From: Oscillospiraceae bacterium
GTDB taxonomy: Bacteria; Bacillota; Clostridia; UBA1381
NCBI GenBank assembly: GCA_022508725.1
Contig: JAFLUR010000030.1
Span: 1 to 12,609, forward strand
Direction of reading: 5' to 3'
Length of the DNA stretch: 12,609 nucleotides
Positions 5,742 to 12,393 of this stretch are shown here, piece after piece (the stretch's first letter is position 1; the number at the start of each line of letters is the position of its first letter). The position numbers and the translations under genes were made by a program. The notes beneath the pieces were generated by a model that was not told where the DNA came from, made no database searches, and saw nothing but the letters and a program-made list of their open reading frames with translations.

Positions 5742-6938
5742 TTATTCCTTAAACGTATCTTTAATATCCTCTTTGATATCTTTCATGCTTTCGACAAAGC
5801 GTTCAAAGCCTGTGCGCCATGTTTTTTTCTGCTTGTAATTTTTTTCGGTCACGCCGCCGTCGAATTCGCGCAGAAGCGATTTTTGCTTTTCGGAAAGATT
5901 TTTGGGTACTTCGATGTTTACGGTGACATACAGGTCGCCGAAATCGTTTGAATTGAGCTTTTTGATGCCCTTTCCTCTTAAGCGGAACCGCGAGCCTGTC
6001 TGCGTGCCCTCGGGGATCTCATATTCCACGATCCCGTTAAGTGTAGGCACCTTTATTGTCGCGCCCAAAGCCGCCTGAACGAATGTTATGGGTATGGTTA
6101 TCAATATATCGTAATTTTTTCTTTCAAAGATCGGGTGATTTTTAATTCGTATTCCCACGAAAAGATTACCTCTCGGTCCGCCTCTCTGACCCGTCTCGCC
6201 CTGACCGCTCATCTGAATGGACTGACCCTCGTTGATGCCGGCGGGGATTTTAACATTGATTTTTTTGGTGACTCTTACACCTCCCGTGCCGCGGCAATCG
6301 GGACATTTGTCCTTTATGATTTTACCCGTGCCGCCGCAGAAGCTGCAGGTGGATACATTCGATATGGTACCGAACGGGGTTCTCTGCTGAACTCTTACCT
6401 GACCGCTGCCGTTGCATCGCGAACAGGTTTCGGGGGTCGTGCCGCTTTTTGCGCCGCTTCCTCCGCATGAGGTACAGTTTTCCTGTCTTGTGACATTTAT
6501 CTCCTTTTCACAGCCGAGAGCCGCCTCTTCAAAGGTAAGCTCAACGGTATATTTTATATCGGCTCCGCGTTTGGGACCGTTTCGCCTTGACGAGCCGCCG
6601 AATCCGAAACCGCCGAACAGATCGCCGAGATCGCCGAATATATCTTCAAAGCCGCCGAATCCGCCGCCGAATCCGCCGCCGTAGCCGCTGCCGCCGCCTC
6701 CGTAATTCGGGTCCACTCCGGCATGACCGAACTTATCGTAGCGCGCCCTTTTGCCGCTGTCGCTCAGAACCTCGTAAGCCTCGTTTATCTCCTTGAATTT
6801 TGCCTCGGCTTCTTTATTGTCGGGGTTAAAATCGGGATGATATTTTTTTGCCGCTTTTCTGTATGCTTTTTTTATTTCGGCGTCATCGGCATTTTTGTTT
6901 ATGCCCAGCACCTCATAATAATCTCTTTTATCTGCCAA
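5742..6938 (-). CDS. dnaJ: Chaperone protein DnaJ (type A Hsp40)
   Basis: DnaJ binds unfolded proteins and stimulates DnaK ATPase in the cytoplasm. The 398-residue protein has a J domain (about 5-70) with HPD at 34-36, a Gly/Phe-rich linker (about 79-114), and four CxxCxGxG zinc repeats starting at C155, C172, C198 and C212. A C-terminal substrate-binding region follows, making it a full type A DnaJ. It starts with TTG at 6938, which gives the usual MADKRDYYEVLG; AGGTGA lies about eight bases upstream. The nearest ATG upstream runs into a stop after three codons. Unlike the common hrcA-grpE-dnaK-dnaJ arrangement, it is separated from dnaK by 441 bases. It has its own promoter at 7032-7060 and a structured leader. 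Confidence 0.98.
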   Translation of the reverse strand: MADKRDYYEVLGINKNADDAEIKKAYRKAAKKYHPDFNPDNKEAEAKFKEINEAYEVLSDSGKRARYDKFGHAGVDPNYGGGGSGYGGGFGGGFGGFEDIFGDLGDLFGGFGFGGSSRRNGPKRGADIKYTVELTFEEAALGCEKEINVTRQENCTSCGGSGAKSGTTPETCSRCNGSGQVRVQQRTPFGTISNVSTCSFCGGTGKIIKDKCPDCRGTGGVRVTKKINVKIPAGINEGQSIQMSGQGETGQRGGPRGNLFVGIRIKNHPIFERKNYDILITIPITFVQAALGATIKVPTLNGIVEYEIPEGTQTGSRFRLRGKGIKKLNSNDFGDLYVTVNIEVPKNLSEKQKSLLREFDGGVTEKNYKQKKTWRTGFERFVESMKDIKEDIKDTFKE

Positions 6939-6970
6939 TTATTCTCACCTACTCATATTTTTAAAGGGTA

Positions 6971-7015
6971 TGTGTACACACACCTCGTATATGTAAACAC
7001 ATGCCTTGTATACGA
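6971..7015 (-). promoter_or_regulatory. Palindromic dnaJ leader element
   Basis: Immediately downstream of the predicted dnaJ start site are nested inverted repeats. TCGTATA (6985-6991) matches TATACGA (7009-7015). Within this, ATGT and ACAT can extend the stem, giving about ten pairs with a seven-base bulge and a four-base loop in the minus RNA. Next to it, 6971-6980 is the perfect palindrome TGTGTACACA. The stretch also contains two overlapping imperfect 22-base direct repeats, period 21, agreeing at 16 of 22 positions. It could be a DNA operator or an RNA structure controlling dnaJ translation. It does not resemble CIRCE or the CtsR heptad repeat. Confidence 0.45.
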
Positions 7016-7031
7016 TTTCGCATACATATTC

Positions 7032-7060
7032 ATTATATCCTTTATCCGTGCTTTTGTAAA
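7032..7060 (-). promoter_or_regulatory. SigA-type promoter for dnaJ
   Basis: On the minus strand TTTACA (7060-7055) is followed after exactly 17 bases by a perfect TATAAT (7037-7032). Transcription would begin near 7025, leaving a leader of about 87 bases before the TTG start of dnaJ. The promoter lies downstream of the terminator at 7094-7119. That agrees with dnaJ being an independent transcript. No CIRCE is associated with it. Confidence 0.75.
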
Positions 7061-7093
7061 TAGTTATTTGCGAATTTATTCACAAAATTATGC

Positions 7094-7119
7094 AAAACGG
7101 GACGATAAACACCGTCCCG
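7094..7119 (-). terminator. Intrinsic terminator between dnaK and dnaJ
   Basis: In minus-strand RNA CGGGACG (7119-7113) pairs with CGTCCCG (7104-7098), seven GC-rich pairs with an eight-base loop, followed by TTTT (7097-7094). It lies some 260 bases beyond the dnaK stop and about 35 bases before the dnaJ promoter. It would end the hrcA-grpE-dnaK message or a separate small RNA from the intervening gap. The T-run is short, so efficiency is uncertain. Confidence 0.6.
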
Positions 7120-7321
7120 CTGAAATATTGAATAAGGGGGGCGGCGGGAGAACTCATGAAAAACGCACGGCGATTTTCCGAGAGCTGCTTTGCATCTTTC
7201 AATCATCATCTTTCCGGCATCCTTTCACGCCGGCAGAAAAATCCGATGATCTCCGGATACGAAGCGGGCTTTGACGGTTTCACAGTGATTTCGCGGTGAT
7301 CGTATGATCGCACTCCCGCCG
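7094..7321 (-). ncRNA. Candidate structured RNA in the dnaK-dnaJ gap
   Basis: The gap between dnaK and dnaJ has no convincing gene. In minus-strand RNA CGGCGGGAG (7321-7313) is complementary to CTCCCGCCG (7150-7142) and would close a 180-base domain. Inside are a six-pair helix of ATCATC (7250-7245) with GATGAT (7210-7205) that encloses a CCGGC/GCCGG hairpin (7233-7214), and a second arm between about 7187 and 7152. The terminator at 7094-7119 follows. A five-pair stem at 7241-7258 followed by TTTT is an alternative. It could be a regulatory or small RNA, or simply a long dnaK 3' untranslated region. I recognise no known RNA family. Pairings of this length can occur by chance. Confidence 0.3.
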
Positions 7322-7379
7322 TAATTAAATTTCGGTTTATATATCCTTACATAACATTATCCGTAAGAGCTTGTTTTTA

Positions 7380-9197
7380 TTATTGATCGTCAACAACGGT
7401 ATAGTCTGCGTCAACAACGTCGTCGCCCGGATTTGCTCCACCCGCCGCACTCGGATCTCCCTGCGGCGCAGCCTGTTTGTAAAGCTGTTCGCTTACGGCA
7501 TAGAATTTTTGCGAAAGAGCCTCCGTCGCATTCTTGATGGCGGCAGTGTCGCTGCCCTTGAGAGCCTCCTTGACCTTTTCTATTTCCGCCTCGATATTTG
7601 CCTTATCGCTGTCGCTTACCTTGTCGCCAAGATCTTTGAGAGCCTTTTCCGACTGATATACCATGCTGTCGGCGTTGTTTCTGATCTCGACCTCTTCCTT
7701 GCGCTTTTTATCCTCTTCCGCATACTGTTCTGCTTCTTTTACCGCCTTTTCGATATCCGCGTCGCTGAGGTTGGTGGATGCGGTTATCGTTATCTTTTGC
7801 TCGTTGCCGGTGCCGAGATCCTTTGCGGATACGTTTACGATACCGTTCGCGTCTATATCGAATGTAACCTCTATCTGCGGCACGCCTCTCGGAGCCGGAG
7901 CGATACCCGAAAGCTGGAAGTTGCCGAGCGATTTGTTATACTGCGCCATTTCGCGCTCGCCCTGAAGAACGTGTACGTCAACACTTGTCTGACCGTCCGC
8001 GGCTGTTGAGAAAATCTGTGATTTCTTTGTGGGGATGGTCGTGTTTCTTTCGATAAGCTTTGTGCATACGCCGCCCATCGTTTCTATGCCGAGTGAGAGC
8101 GGAGTAACGTCAAGCAAAAGAATATCCTTGACCTCGCCGCCGAGAACACCCGCCTGAATGGCCGCGCCCACGGCAACACACTCGTCGGGGTTAATGCCCT
8201 TGTTTGGCTCCTTGCCCATTTCCTTTCTTACGGCATCCTGAACCGCCGGTATTCTTGAGGAACCGCCGACAAGCAGAACGTTGTTTATATCGCCGTTTGA
8301 AAGTCCCGCGTCTTTCATCGCGTTTCTTATGCATACAAGGGTTTTATCTACCAGATCGGAGGTAAGCTCGTCGAATTTAGCCTTTGAGAGCGTTACATCA
8401 AGGTGCTTCGGACCGCTTGCGTCGGCGGTGATAAACGGAAGATTGATATTTGTGGTGGTCATGCCCGAAAGCTCTATTTTGGCTTTTTCCGCGGCCTCTT
8501 TGAGTCTTTGCATAGCCATTTTGTCTGTTGACAGATCAACGCCGTTTTCCTTTTTGAATTCGGAAACAAGATAATCTATAATTCTTTGGTCAAAGTCATC
8601 TCCGCCGAGTCTTGTGTCACCGTTTGTCGAAAGAACCTCAAAAACACCGTCGCCTATTTCAAGGATAGACACGTCAAACGTACCGCCGCCGAGGTCGTAA
8701 ACCATGATCTTCTGATCGGTGTCGTTCATTCCGTAAGCGAGAGCCGCGGCTGTGGGCTCGTTGATAATTCTGAGAACCTCGAGTCCCGCGATTTTTCCCG
8801 CGTCCTTTGTCGCCTGTCTTTGAGAATCGTTAAAGTATGCCGGAACGGTGATTACCGCCTGAGAAACGGTTTCGCCGAGATATGCCTCCGCGTCCGCTTT
8901 GAGCTTTGAAAGTATCATTGCGGAGATCTGCTGCGGTGAATATGAGTTGCTGTCTATATTGACCTTGTAGTTTGTGCCCATTTCTCTTTTTATCGAAATA
9001 ACGGTTTTATCCGGATTTGTGATAGCCTGTCTTTTTGCGACCTGACCGACCACTCTTTCGCCGCTTTTCTGAAAGCCGACAACCGACGGGGTTGTTCTCG
9101 AACCCTCGGAATTTGTGATGACCGCAGGACTTCCGCCCTCCATAACGGCAACGCATGAATTTGTTGTGCCCAAGTCTATACCTATGATTTTTGCCAT
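7380..9197 (-). CDS. dnaK: Chaperone protein DnaK (Hsp70)
   Basis: DnaK is the ATP-driven Hsp70 that holds and refolds client proteins with DnaJ and GrpE. The 605-residue protein is complete. Its ATPase domain begins IGIDLGTTNSCVAVMEGG (5-22) and includes VYDLGGGTFDVSIL (166-179) and LLVGGSSRIPAVQ. The linker/substrate-domain start reads ILLLDVTPLSLG, and the alpha-helical lid ends in the classic acidic DADYTVVDD tail. The shorter nucleotide-binding domain, lacking the insert of proteobacterial DnaK, fits a Gram-positive origin. AGGAGG lies nine bases before the ATG. It begins 25 bases after grpE and so belongs to the HrcA-regulated operon. Its downstream partner dnaJ is not directly adjacent. 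Confidence 0.99.
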   Translation of the reverse strand: MAKIIGIDLGTTNSCVAVMEGGSPAVITNSEGSRTTPSVVGFQKSGERVVGQVAKRQAITNPDKTVISIKREMGTNYKVNIDSNSYSPQQISAMILSKLKADAEAYLGETVSQAVITVPAYFNDSQRQATKDAGKIAGLEVLRIINEPTAAALAYGMNDTDQKIMVYDLGGGTFDVSILEIGDGVFEVLSTNGDTRLGGDDFDQRIIDYLVSEFKKENGVDLSTDKMAMQRLKEAAEKAKIELSGMTTTNINLPFITADASGPKHLDVTLSKAKFDELTSDLVDKTLVCIRNAMKDAGLSNGDINNVLLVGGSSRIPAVQDAVRKEMGKEPNKGINPDECVAVGAAIQAGVLGGEVKDILLLDVTPLSLGIETMGGVCTKLIERNTTIPTKKSQIFSTAADGQTSVDVHVLQGEREMAQYNKSLGNFQLSGIAPAPRGVPQIEVTFDIDANGIVNVSAKDLGTGNEQKITITASTNLSDADIEKAVKEAEQYAEEDKKRKEEVEIRNNADSMVYQSEKALKDLGDKVSDSDKANIEAEIEKVKEALKGSDTAAIKNATEALSQKFYAVSEQLYKQAAPQGDPSAAGGANPGDDVVDADYTVVDDQ

Positions 9198-9222
9198 AAT
9201 AAATTCCTCCTAAAATAATAAA

Positions 9223-9828
9223 TCAATTTGCTACCTTTACCATGCTGTGCCTTACGACACGCTCGTCTTTGTATATATATCCTTTCATAAGCTCCTCGGC
9301 TACGATATTTTCACCGTACTCATCATCTTCTATGTGCATTACCGCATTGTGAAGATTGGGATCGAACTCCTTGCCGAGCGCTTCGATAGGCTTTATATTC
9401 ATCTTCGCAAACGAATCGTTAAGCTGTTTCATGACCATTGCTATGCCCTCAAGGACCTTTTTTGCATCCTCGCTTTCAACCTCTACCTGCATTGCGCGTT
9501 CAAGGTTATCGACCACCGGCAGAATACCCGCCGCCGCGTCTATGAGAGCGTCCGCATATCTTGCGTCCTTTTCGCGCTGAGTGCGTTTTTTGTAGTTATC
9601 GTATTCCGCGGCAAGACGATAATATTTATCCTCCTGCGCGGCAAGCTTTTCCTTTAATTCGTCAAGCTCGGATTTTTCCGCGTCTTCGACAATAACCGTT
9701 TCAATATCTTCATCCGGTTCGCCGGACGCGTTGTCCGCATCGTTTTCGTCTGCGGCTTCCGCGGCTTCCGTATTTTCGTATTCTTCGTTTTCCGGGATAT
9801 TCTTTTCCTTTTTTGCCAACTGCTTCAC
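9223..9828 (-). CDS. grpE: Nucleotide exchange factor GrpE
   Basis: GrpE is the homodimeric factor that releases ADP from DnaK. The 201-residue protein has a very acidic disordered N-terminus (about 12-53), a long charged helix containing YRLAAEYDNYKKRTQRE (70-86), and the beta head with FDPNLHNAVMHIED (155-168) and the C-terminal GYIYKDERVVRHSMVKV (183-199). It starts with GTG, which overlaps the hrcA stop as GTGA, with GGAGGG a few bases upstream inside hrcA. No alternative methionine codon exists before the conserved helix. The four-base overlap indicates translational coupling to hrcA. Regulation is through the CIRCE element upstream of hrcA. Confidence 0.97.
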   Translation of the reverse strand: MKQLAKKEKNIPENEEYENTEAAEAADENDADNASGEPDEDIETVIVEDAEKSELDELKEKLAAQEDKYYRLAAEYDNYKKRTQREKDARYADALIDAAAGILPVVDNLERAMQVEVESEDAKKVLEGIAMVMKQLNDSFAKMNIKPIEALGKEFDPNLHNAVMHIEDDEYGENIVAEELMKGYIYKDERVVRHSMVKVAN

Positions 9829-10898
9829 TCACCCTCCGAATAAATTTCGTTTAATATTTTATCGATCTGCGCAGAAACGCTTTCAAGCGACCGGATGACC
9901 TTTGCGTAATCCATTCGCTTGGGACCGACAATTCCTATTTTGCCGACCGCCTTTCCTCCGACGGAATAATTGACCGTAACGAGGCTGCAGTCCCGCAATT
10001 CTTCAATGTTATTCTCACTTCCTATGGTAACGCTCACGCCGCTGTTTTCCGATTTTTGATTTTCCCGGTTTATCGCCGAACCCAAATTCTTGGGATTTTC
10101 GAGAAATCCGAACATCTTCCTTGCCTTGTCAAGGTCATTGTATTCGGGATATTTCAGAATGGACGTTGCGTTGTCTATATAAACCTCCGTTTCGTCGAGC
10201 GTCTCTATCGTTTGGTATATGAATCCGAGAATTTCAATAAGCGTTTTGGGATTTATGCTTGTTTTGACCTTTTCCCGGAGCGACGATATTTTTTGATAGC
10301 TTATCTCCTCGGCCGTGACGCCGGAAAATTCGGAGTTTATTATTTCGCACAGCTCGGAAACCTCCTTTTCGCTTATGGCCGCTCTTATCGTTTTGTTTTT
10401 TACCACTCCGTCCGCCGTTACGATTATCAAAAGTACCGTATCCGGCGAAAGACTCAGCAGATCGATCTTTTTTATTACCGATTGTCTGAAGTCGGGGGTG
10501 GTTATGACCGTTGTGTAATCGGTGACCGACGACAGCGCCGTCCTCATCTTATTTACAAGCATTTCAAGCTGCGTCACGCGTTTTTCGAAATCAAACCGCA
10601 GGCTTTCCATCTTCTCGACATTGTGCTTGTAACGTGTCATCAGTGAATTCACATAAAACCTGTAGCCCGAATCGGACGGAACACGTCCGGAGGAAGTGTG
10701 CGGCTGTATCAGATAACCCATCTCTTCAAGGTCAGCCATTTCATTTCTTATGGTTGCGCTTGAAAGTCCGAGTTCGTTTTTCTTTGAAATGACTCTCGAA
10801 CCGACGGGCTCGGCGGTATTTATATATTCATCGATGATCGCCTGCAATATCATGCTTTTTCTTTCGCTCAGATTTCCGGGATCTTCTTTATTGCCCAT
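9825..10898 (-). CDS. hrcA: Heat-inducible transcription repressor HrcA
   Basis: HrcA represses class I heat-shock genes by binding CIRCE and is kept active by the GroE chaperonin. The 357-residue protein has the N-terminal winged helix: ERKSMILQAIIDEYI (12-26), PVGSRVIS (31-38) and LSSATIRNEMADLEEMGYL (45-63), followed by HTSSGRVPSDSGYRFYV (67-83). The rest is the GAF-like dimerisation domain, with a C-terminal VGPKRMDYAKVIRSLE. The start is ATG 10898: AAAGGAGG lies seven bases upstream. A TTG at 10916 would add six residues but includes this Shine-Dalgarno within the coding region, so it is rejected. It is the first gene of the operon and is autoregulated through the CIRCE at 10930-10966. 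Confidence 0.98.
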   Translation of the reverse strand: MGNKEDPGNLSERKSMILQAIIDEYINTAEPVGSRVISKKNELGLSSATIRNEMADLEEMGYLIQPHTSSGRVPSDSGYRFYVNSLMTRYKHNVEKMESLRFDFEKRVTQLEMLVNKMRTALSSVTDYTTVITTPDFRQSVIKKIDLLSLSPDTVLLIIVTADGVVKNKTIRAAISEKEVSELCEIINSEFSGVTAEEISYQKISSLREKVKTSINPKTLIEILGFIYQTIETLDETEVYIDNATSILKYPEYNDLDKARKMFGFLENPKNLGSAINRENQKSENSGVSVTIGSENNIEELRDCSLVTVNYSVGGKAVGKIGIVGPKRMDYAKVIRSLESVSAQIDKILNEIYSEGE

Positions 10899-10929
10899 AC
10901 CGCCGCCTCCTTTCAAACCGTGATGTTTT

Positions 10930-10966
10930 GGTTGTTAGCACTCGATTGAGTTGAGTGCTAACAACC
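10930..10966 (-). promoter_or_regulatory. CIRCE operator (HrcA-binding site) with extended arms
   Basis: TTAGCACTC (10935-10943), nine bases, then GAGTGCTAA (10953-10961) is the exact CIRCE consensus. The palindrome continues perfectly outward to 14 base pairs per arm (10930-10943 with 10953-10966). It sits directly downstream of the predicted transcription start and about 32 bases before the hrcA ATG. It is therefore positioned to block initiation and also to form a hairpin in the hrcA leader RNA. Confidence 0.98.
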
Positions 10967-10975
10967 GTTAATATA

Positions 10976-11004
10976 AAAATACCATTTTTAAATCCCGTTG
11001 TCAA
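10976..11004 (-). promoter_or_regulatory. SigA-type promoter for hrcA-grpE-dnaK
   Basis: On the minus strand TTGACA (11004-10999), a perfect -35, is followed by 17 bases and TATTTT (10981-10976), a four-of-six -10. The start site would be near 10969, just before CIRCE. Upstream, 11005-11045 is almost entirely A and T with phased A-tracts, resembling an UP element that would strengthen the promoter. Confidence 0.8.
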
Positions 11005-11086
11005 GTGTATTTTTAAAATTTTCGTAAATTTTTTTTGATTTTTATTATTTGGGACCCGGAAAATTTATTATTTTACATATTATAAC

Positions 11087-11116
11087 AAAAAATGCCCGCT
11101 TTTGCATACCGCCGGG
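11087..11116 (-). terminator. Weak possible terminator of hemW
   Basis: After the hemW stop, minus RNA can form short stems, CCCG with CGGG (11116-11113 with 11098-11095) or ATGC with GCAT (11107-11104 with 11095-11092), before a six-base T-run (11092-11087). The stems are only four pairs. The T-run and the position between hemW and the hrcA promoter are the main support. Confidence 0.35.
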
Positions 11117-11130
11117 ATCGGATGATGCGG

Positions 11131-12249
11131 CTAAAGTATAAAATCGCACAGAACATAATTGCTGACGTCGATACCGCGTCCGGAGAGGAAAAAGCGTCCG
11201 TTTTTTTCTTTAATAAGTCCTTTTTCTATCTTTTCCCTAAGGACATCTCCGTATACATCATAAATGCTTTTTGAAAATCTTCTTTTAAATTCCGCCGCCG
11301 AGATACCTGCGGTCATACGCATTCCCATAAACATAAATTCACCGATCATATCCTTTTCGGAAAGCTTTTCGCTGCCGCCGCCGCGTCCGTTCATATATTC
11401 GGCGGGATCACCGCTGTTTGAATATCTGATACCGTTTTTATAAGAATGTGCCGCCGCGCCGAATCCGAGATATTCTTCGGTACTCCAGTATTTTATATTG
11501 TGCCGGCATTCAAAGCCGGGTTTTGCGTAATTTGAAATTTCATATCGCAAAAAGCCGTGAGAGGCGAGAAAATCATTTGCAAACGCATACATATCCCTGT
11601 CAAAATCCTCGTCGGGAAGCGATATGACGCCTTTTTCGTTCATATCATACAGGGCGGTCCCCTCTTCAAGGATAAGGCTGTAGCAGGAAATATGGGGCGG
11701 GTCGAGCTTTACCGCCGTTTCAAGCGTTTGCCGGAAGCTGTGTTCGGTCTGATTGGGTATCGATGACATTATATCTATATTGAAATTTTCAAAATTATCG
11801 CGCACAAAGAGAACGGTGTCATAAGCCTCACGCGCGTTGTGAACGCGTCCGAGAGCCGCAAGCTCGTTATCGTTAAAGGACTGAACGCCCACGCTTATGC
11901 GGTTGATATATTTTTTTAGGACGGATATTTTTTCCGCGTCGATCGTTTTGGGGTTTGCCTCCGCCGATATCTCCGCGCTTTTTTCGATATTGAAGATGTC
12001 ATGGATATTATAAAGCAGCTTTTCGAGAAGATAGGGAGCAAGTATTGTCGGAGTGCCGCCTCCTATGAACACGGTATCTGCGCGGACACCCTCAAATTCA
12101 CGCATTTCGGAAATAAGAGAGTCGATATATGCGGCATGGATATTTTCGCGCCCCGTGTAGGATGTGAAATCGCAGTAAAGGCATTTTTGTATGCAGAAGG
12201 GTATATGGATATAAATTCCGCAGCTTGATGTATCCGATAATTTATTCAT
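11131..12249 (-). CDS. hemW: Radical SAM heme chaperone HemW
   Basis: HemW is a radical-SAM protein of the HemN-like family that binds heme and helps deliver it to membrane proteins; it is often mis-annotated as coproporphyrinogen III oxidase. The 372-residue protein has IHIPFCIQKCLYCDF with the cluster cysteines C19, C23 and C26. It also has the SAM-binding GGGTPTIL, SVGVQSFNDNELAALGRVHN, and RHNIKYWSTEEYLGFGAAAHS. The HNxxYW motif marks HemW rather than true HemN, which carries an extra N-terminal cysteine and segment. GGGAGG lies about ten bases before the ATG. In many Bacillota hemW lies just upstream of hrcA, as here. It is separated from the kinase gene upstream by a strong terminator. 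Confidence 0.95.
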   Translation of the reverse strand: MNKLSDTSSCGIYIHIPFCIQKCLYCDFTSYTGRENIHAAYIDSLISEMREFEGVRADTVFIGGGTPTILAPYLLEKLLYNIHDIFNIEKSAEISAEANPKTIDAEKISVLKKYINRISVGVQSFNDNELAALGRVHNAREAYDTVLFVRDNFENFNIDIMSSIPNQTEHSFRQTLETAVKLDPPHISCYSLILEEGTALYDMNEKGVISLPDEDFDRDMYAFANDFLASHGFLRYEISNYAKPGFECRHNIKYWSTEEYLGFGAAAHSYKNGIRYSNSGDPAEYMNGRGGGSEKLSEKDMIGEFMFMGMRMTAGISAAEFKRRFSKSIYDVYGDVLREKIEKGLIKEKNGRFFLSGRGIDVSNYVLCDFIL

Positions 12250-12297
12250 GATCGTTGTTCCTCCCGTTCACGGTATTTGTATGTCGGAATTTCAGGC

Positions 12298-12328
12298 AAA
12301 AAACGGGGAATGTCCCGCGGACATTCCC
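12298..12328 (-). terminator. Strong intrinsic terminator upstream of hemW
   Basis: In minus RNA GGGAATGTCC (12328-12319) and GGACATTCCC (12315-12306) form a perfect ten-pair stem with a three-base loop, then after CG comes a six-base T-run (12303-12298). This is a textbook intrinsic terminator for the sugar-kinase transcript. hemW therefore needs its own promoter in the 48 bases remaining before its start, where none is obvious, or relies on read-through. Confidence 0.8.
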
Positions 12329-12350
12329 TTGAATATCCCGGACACTCCCC
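12305..12350. repeat. Imperfect tandem copies of a palindromic unit
   Basis: The minus strand reads GGGGAGTGTCC (12350-12340), then GGGAATGTCC (12328-12319), then GGACATTCCCC (12315-12305). The first two are near copies and each can pair with the third. The intervening GGGATATTC resembles a decayed copy of the third. The block looks like one intact palindromic unit next to a degenerate one, the pattern expected of a dispersed REP-like element. Only one locus is visible here. Confidence 0.5.
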
Positions 12351-12359
12351 GCTTGGGAA

Positions 12360-12378
12360 ACACCGCATTATGCGGCGT
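12360..12378 (-). terminator. First hairpin after the sugar-kinase gene
   Basis: Minus RNA ACGCCGCA (12378-12371) pairs with TGCGGTGT (12367-12360) across a three-base loop, eight pairs including one G-U, followed by TTCCC. In the opposite strand the G-U position becomes an A-C mismatch, so the structure is better formed in the direction in which the kinase is transcribed. With the stronger hairpin downstream it makes a double terminator. Confidence 0.45.
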
Positions 12379-12393
12379 TTTATGTTTGCCGAA

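Noticed and set aside
6587..6700. Repetitive GCC/CCG-rich tract that could look like a simple repeat.
   Set aside because: It encodes the Gly/Phe-rich linker of DnaJ, which explains the repetition.
7042..7209. A 55-codon minus-strand open frame beginning ATGATG in the dnaK-dnaJ gap.
   Set aside because: It has no ribosome site and runs through the terminator and the dnaJ promoter. Its composition looks like translated non-coding DNA.
7142..7321. The same nine-base inverted repeat read as the ends of a small transposable element.
   Set aside because: No target-site duplication flanks the arms and there is no transposase. A stem in RNA explains it at least as well.
7371..8009. A 212-codon plus-strand open frame opposite the dnaK 3' end.
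   Set aside because: It is a shadow of the dnaK reading frame, with low-complexity Arg/Leu/Phe-rich content and no promoter or ribosome site.
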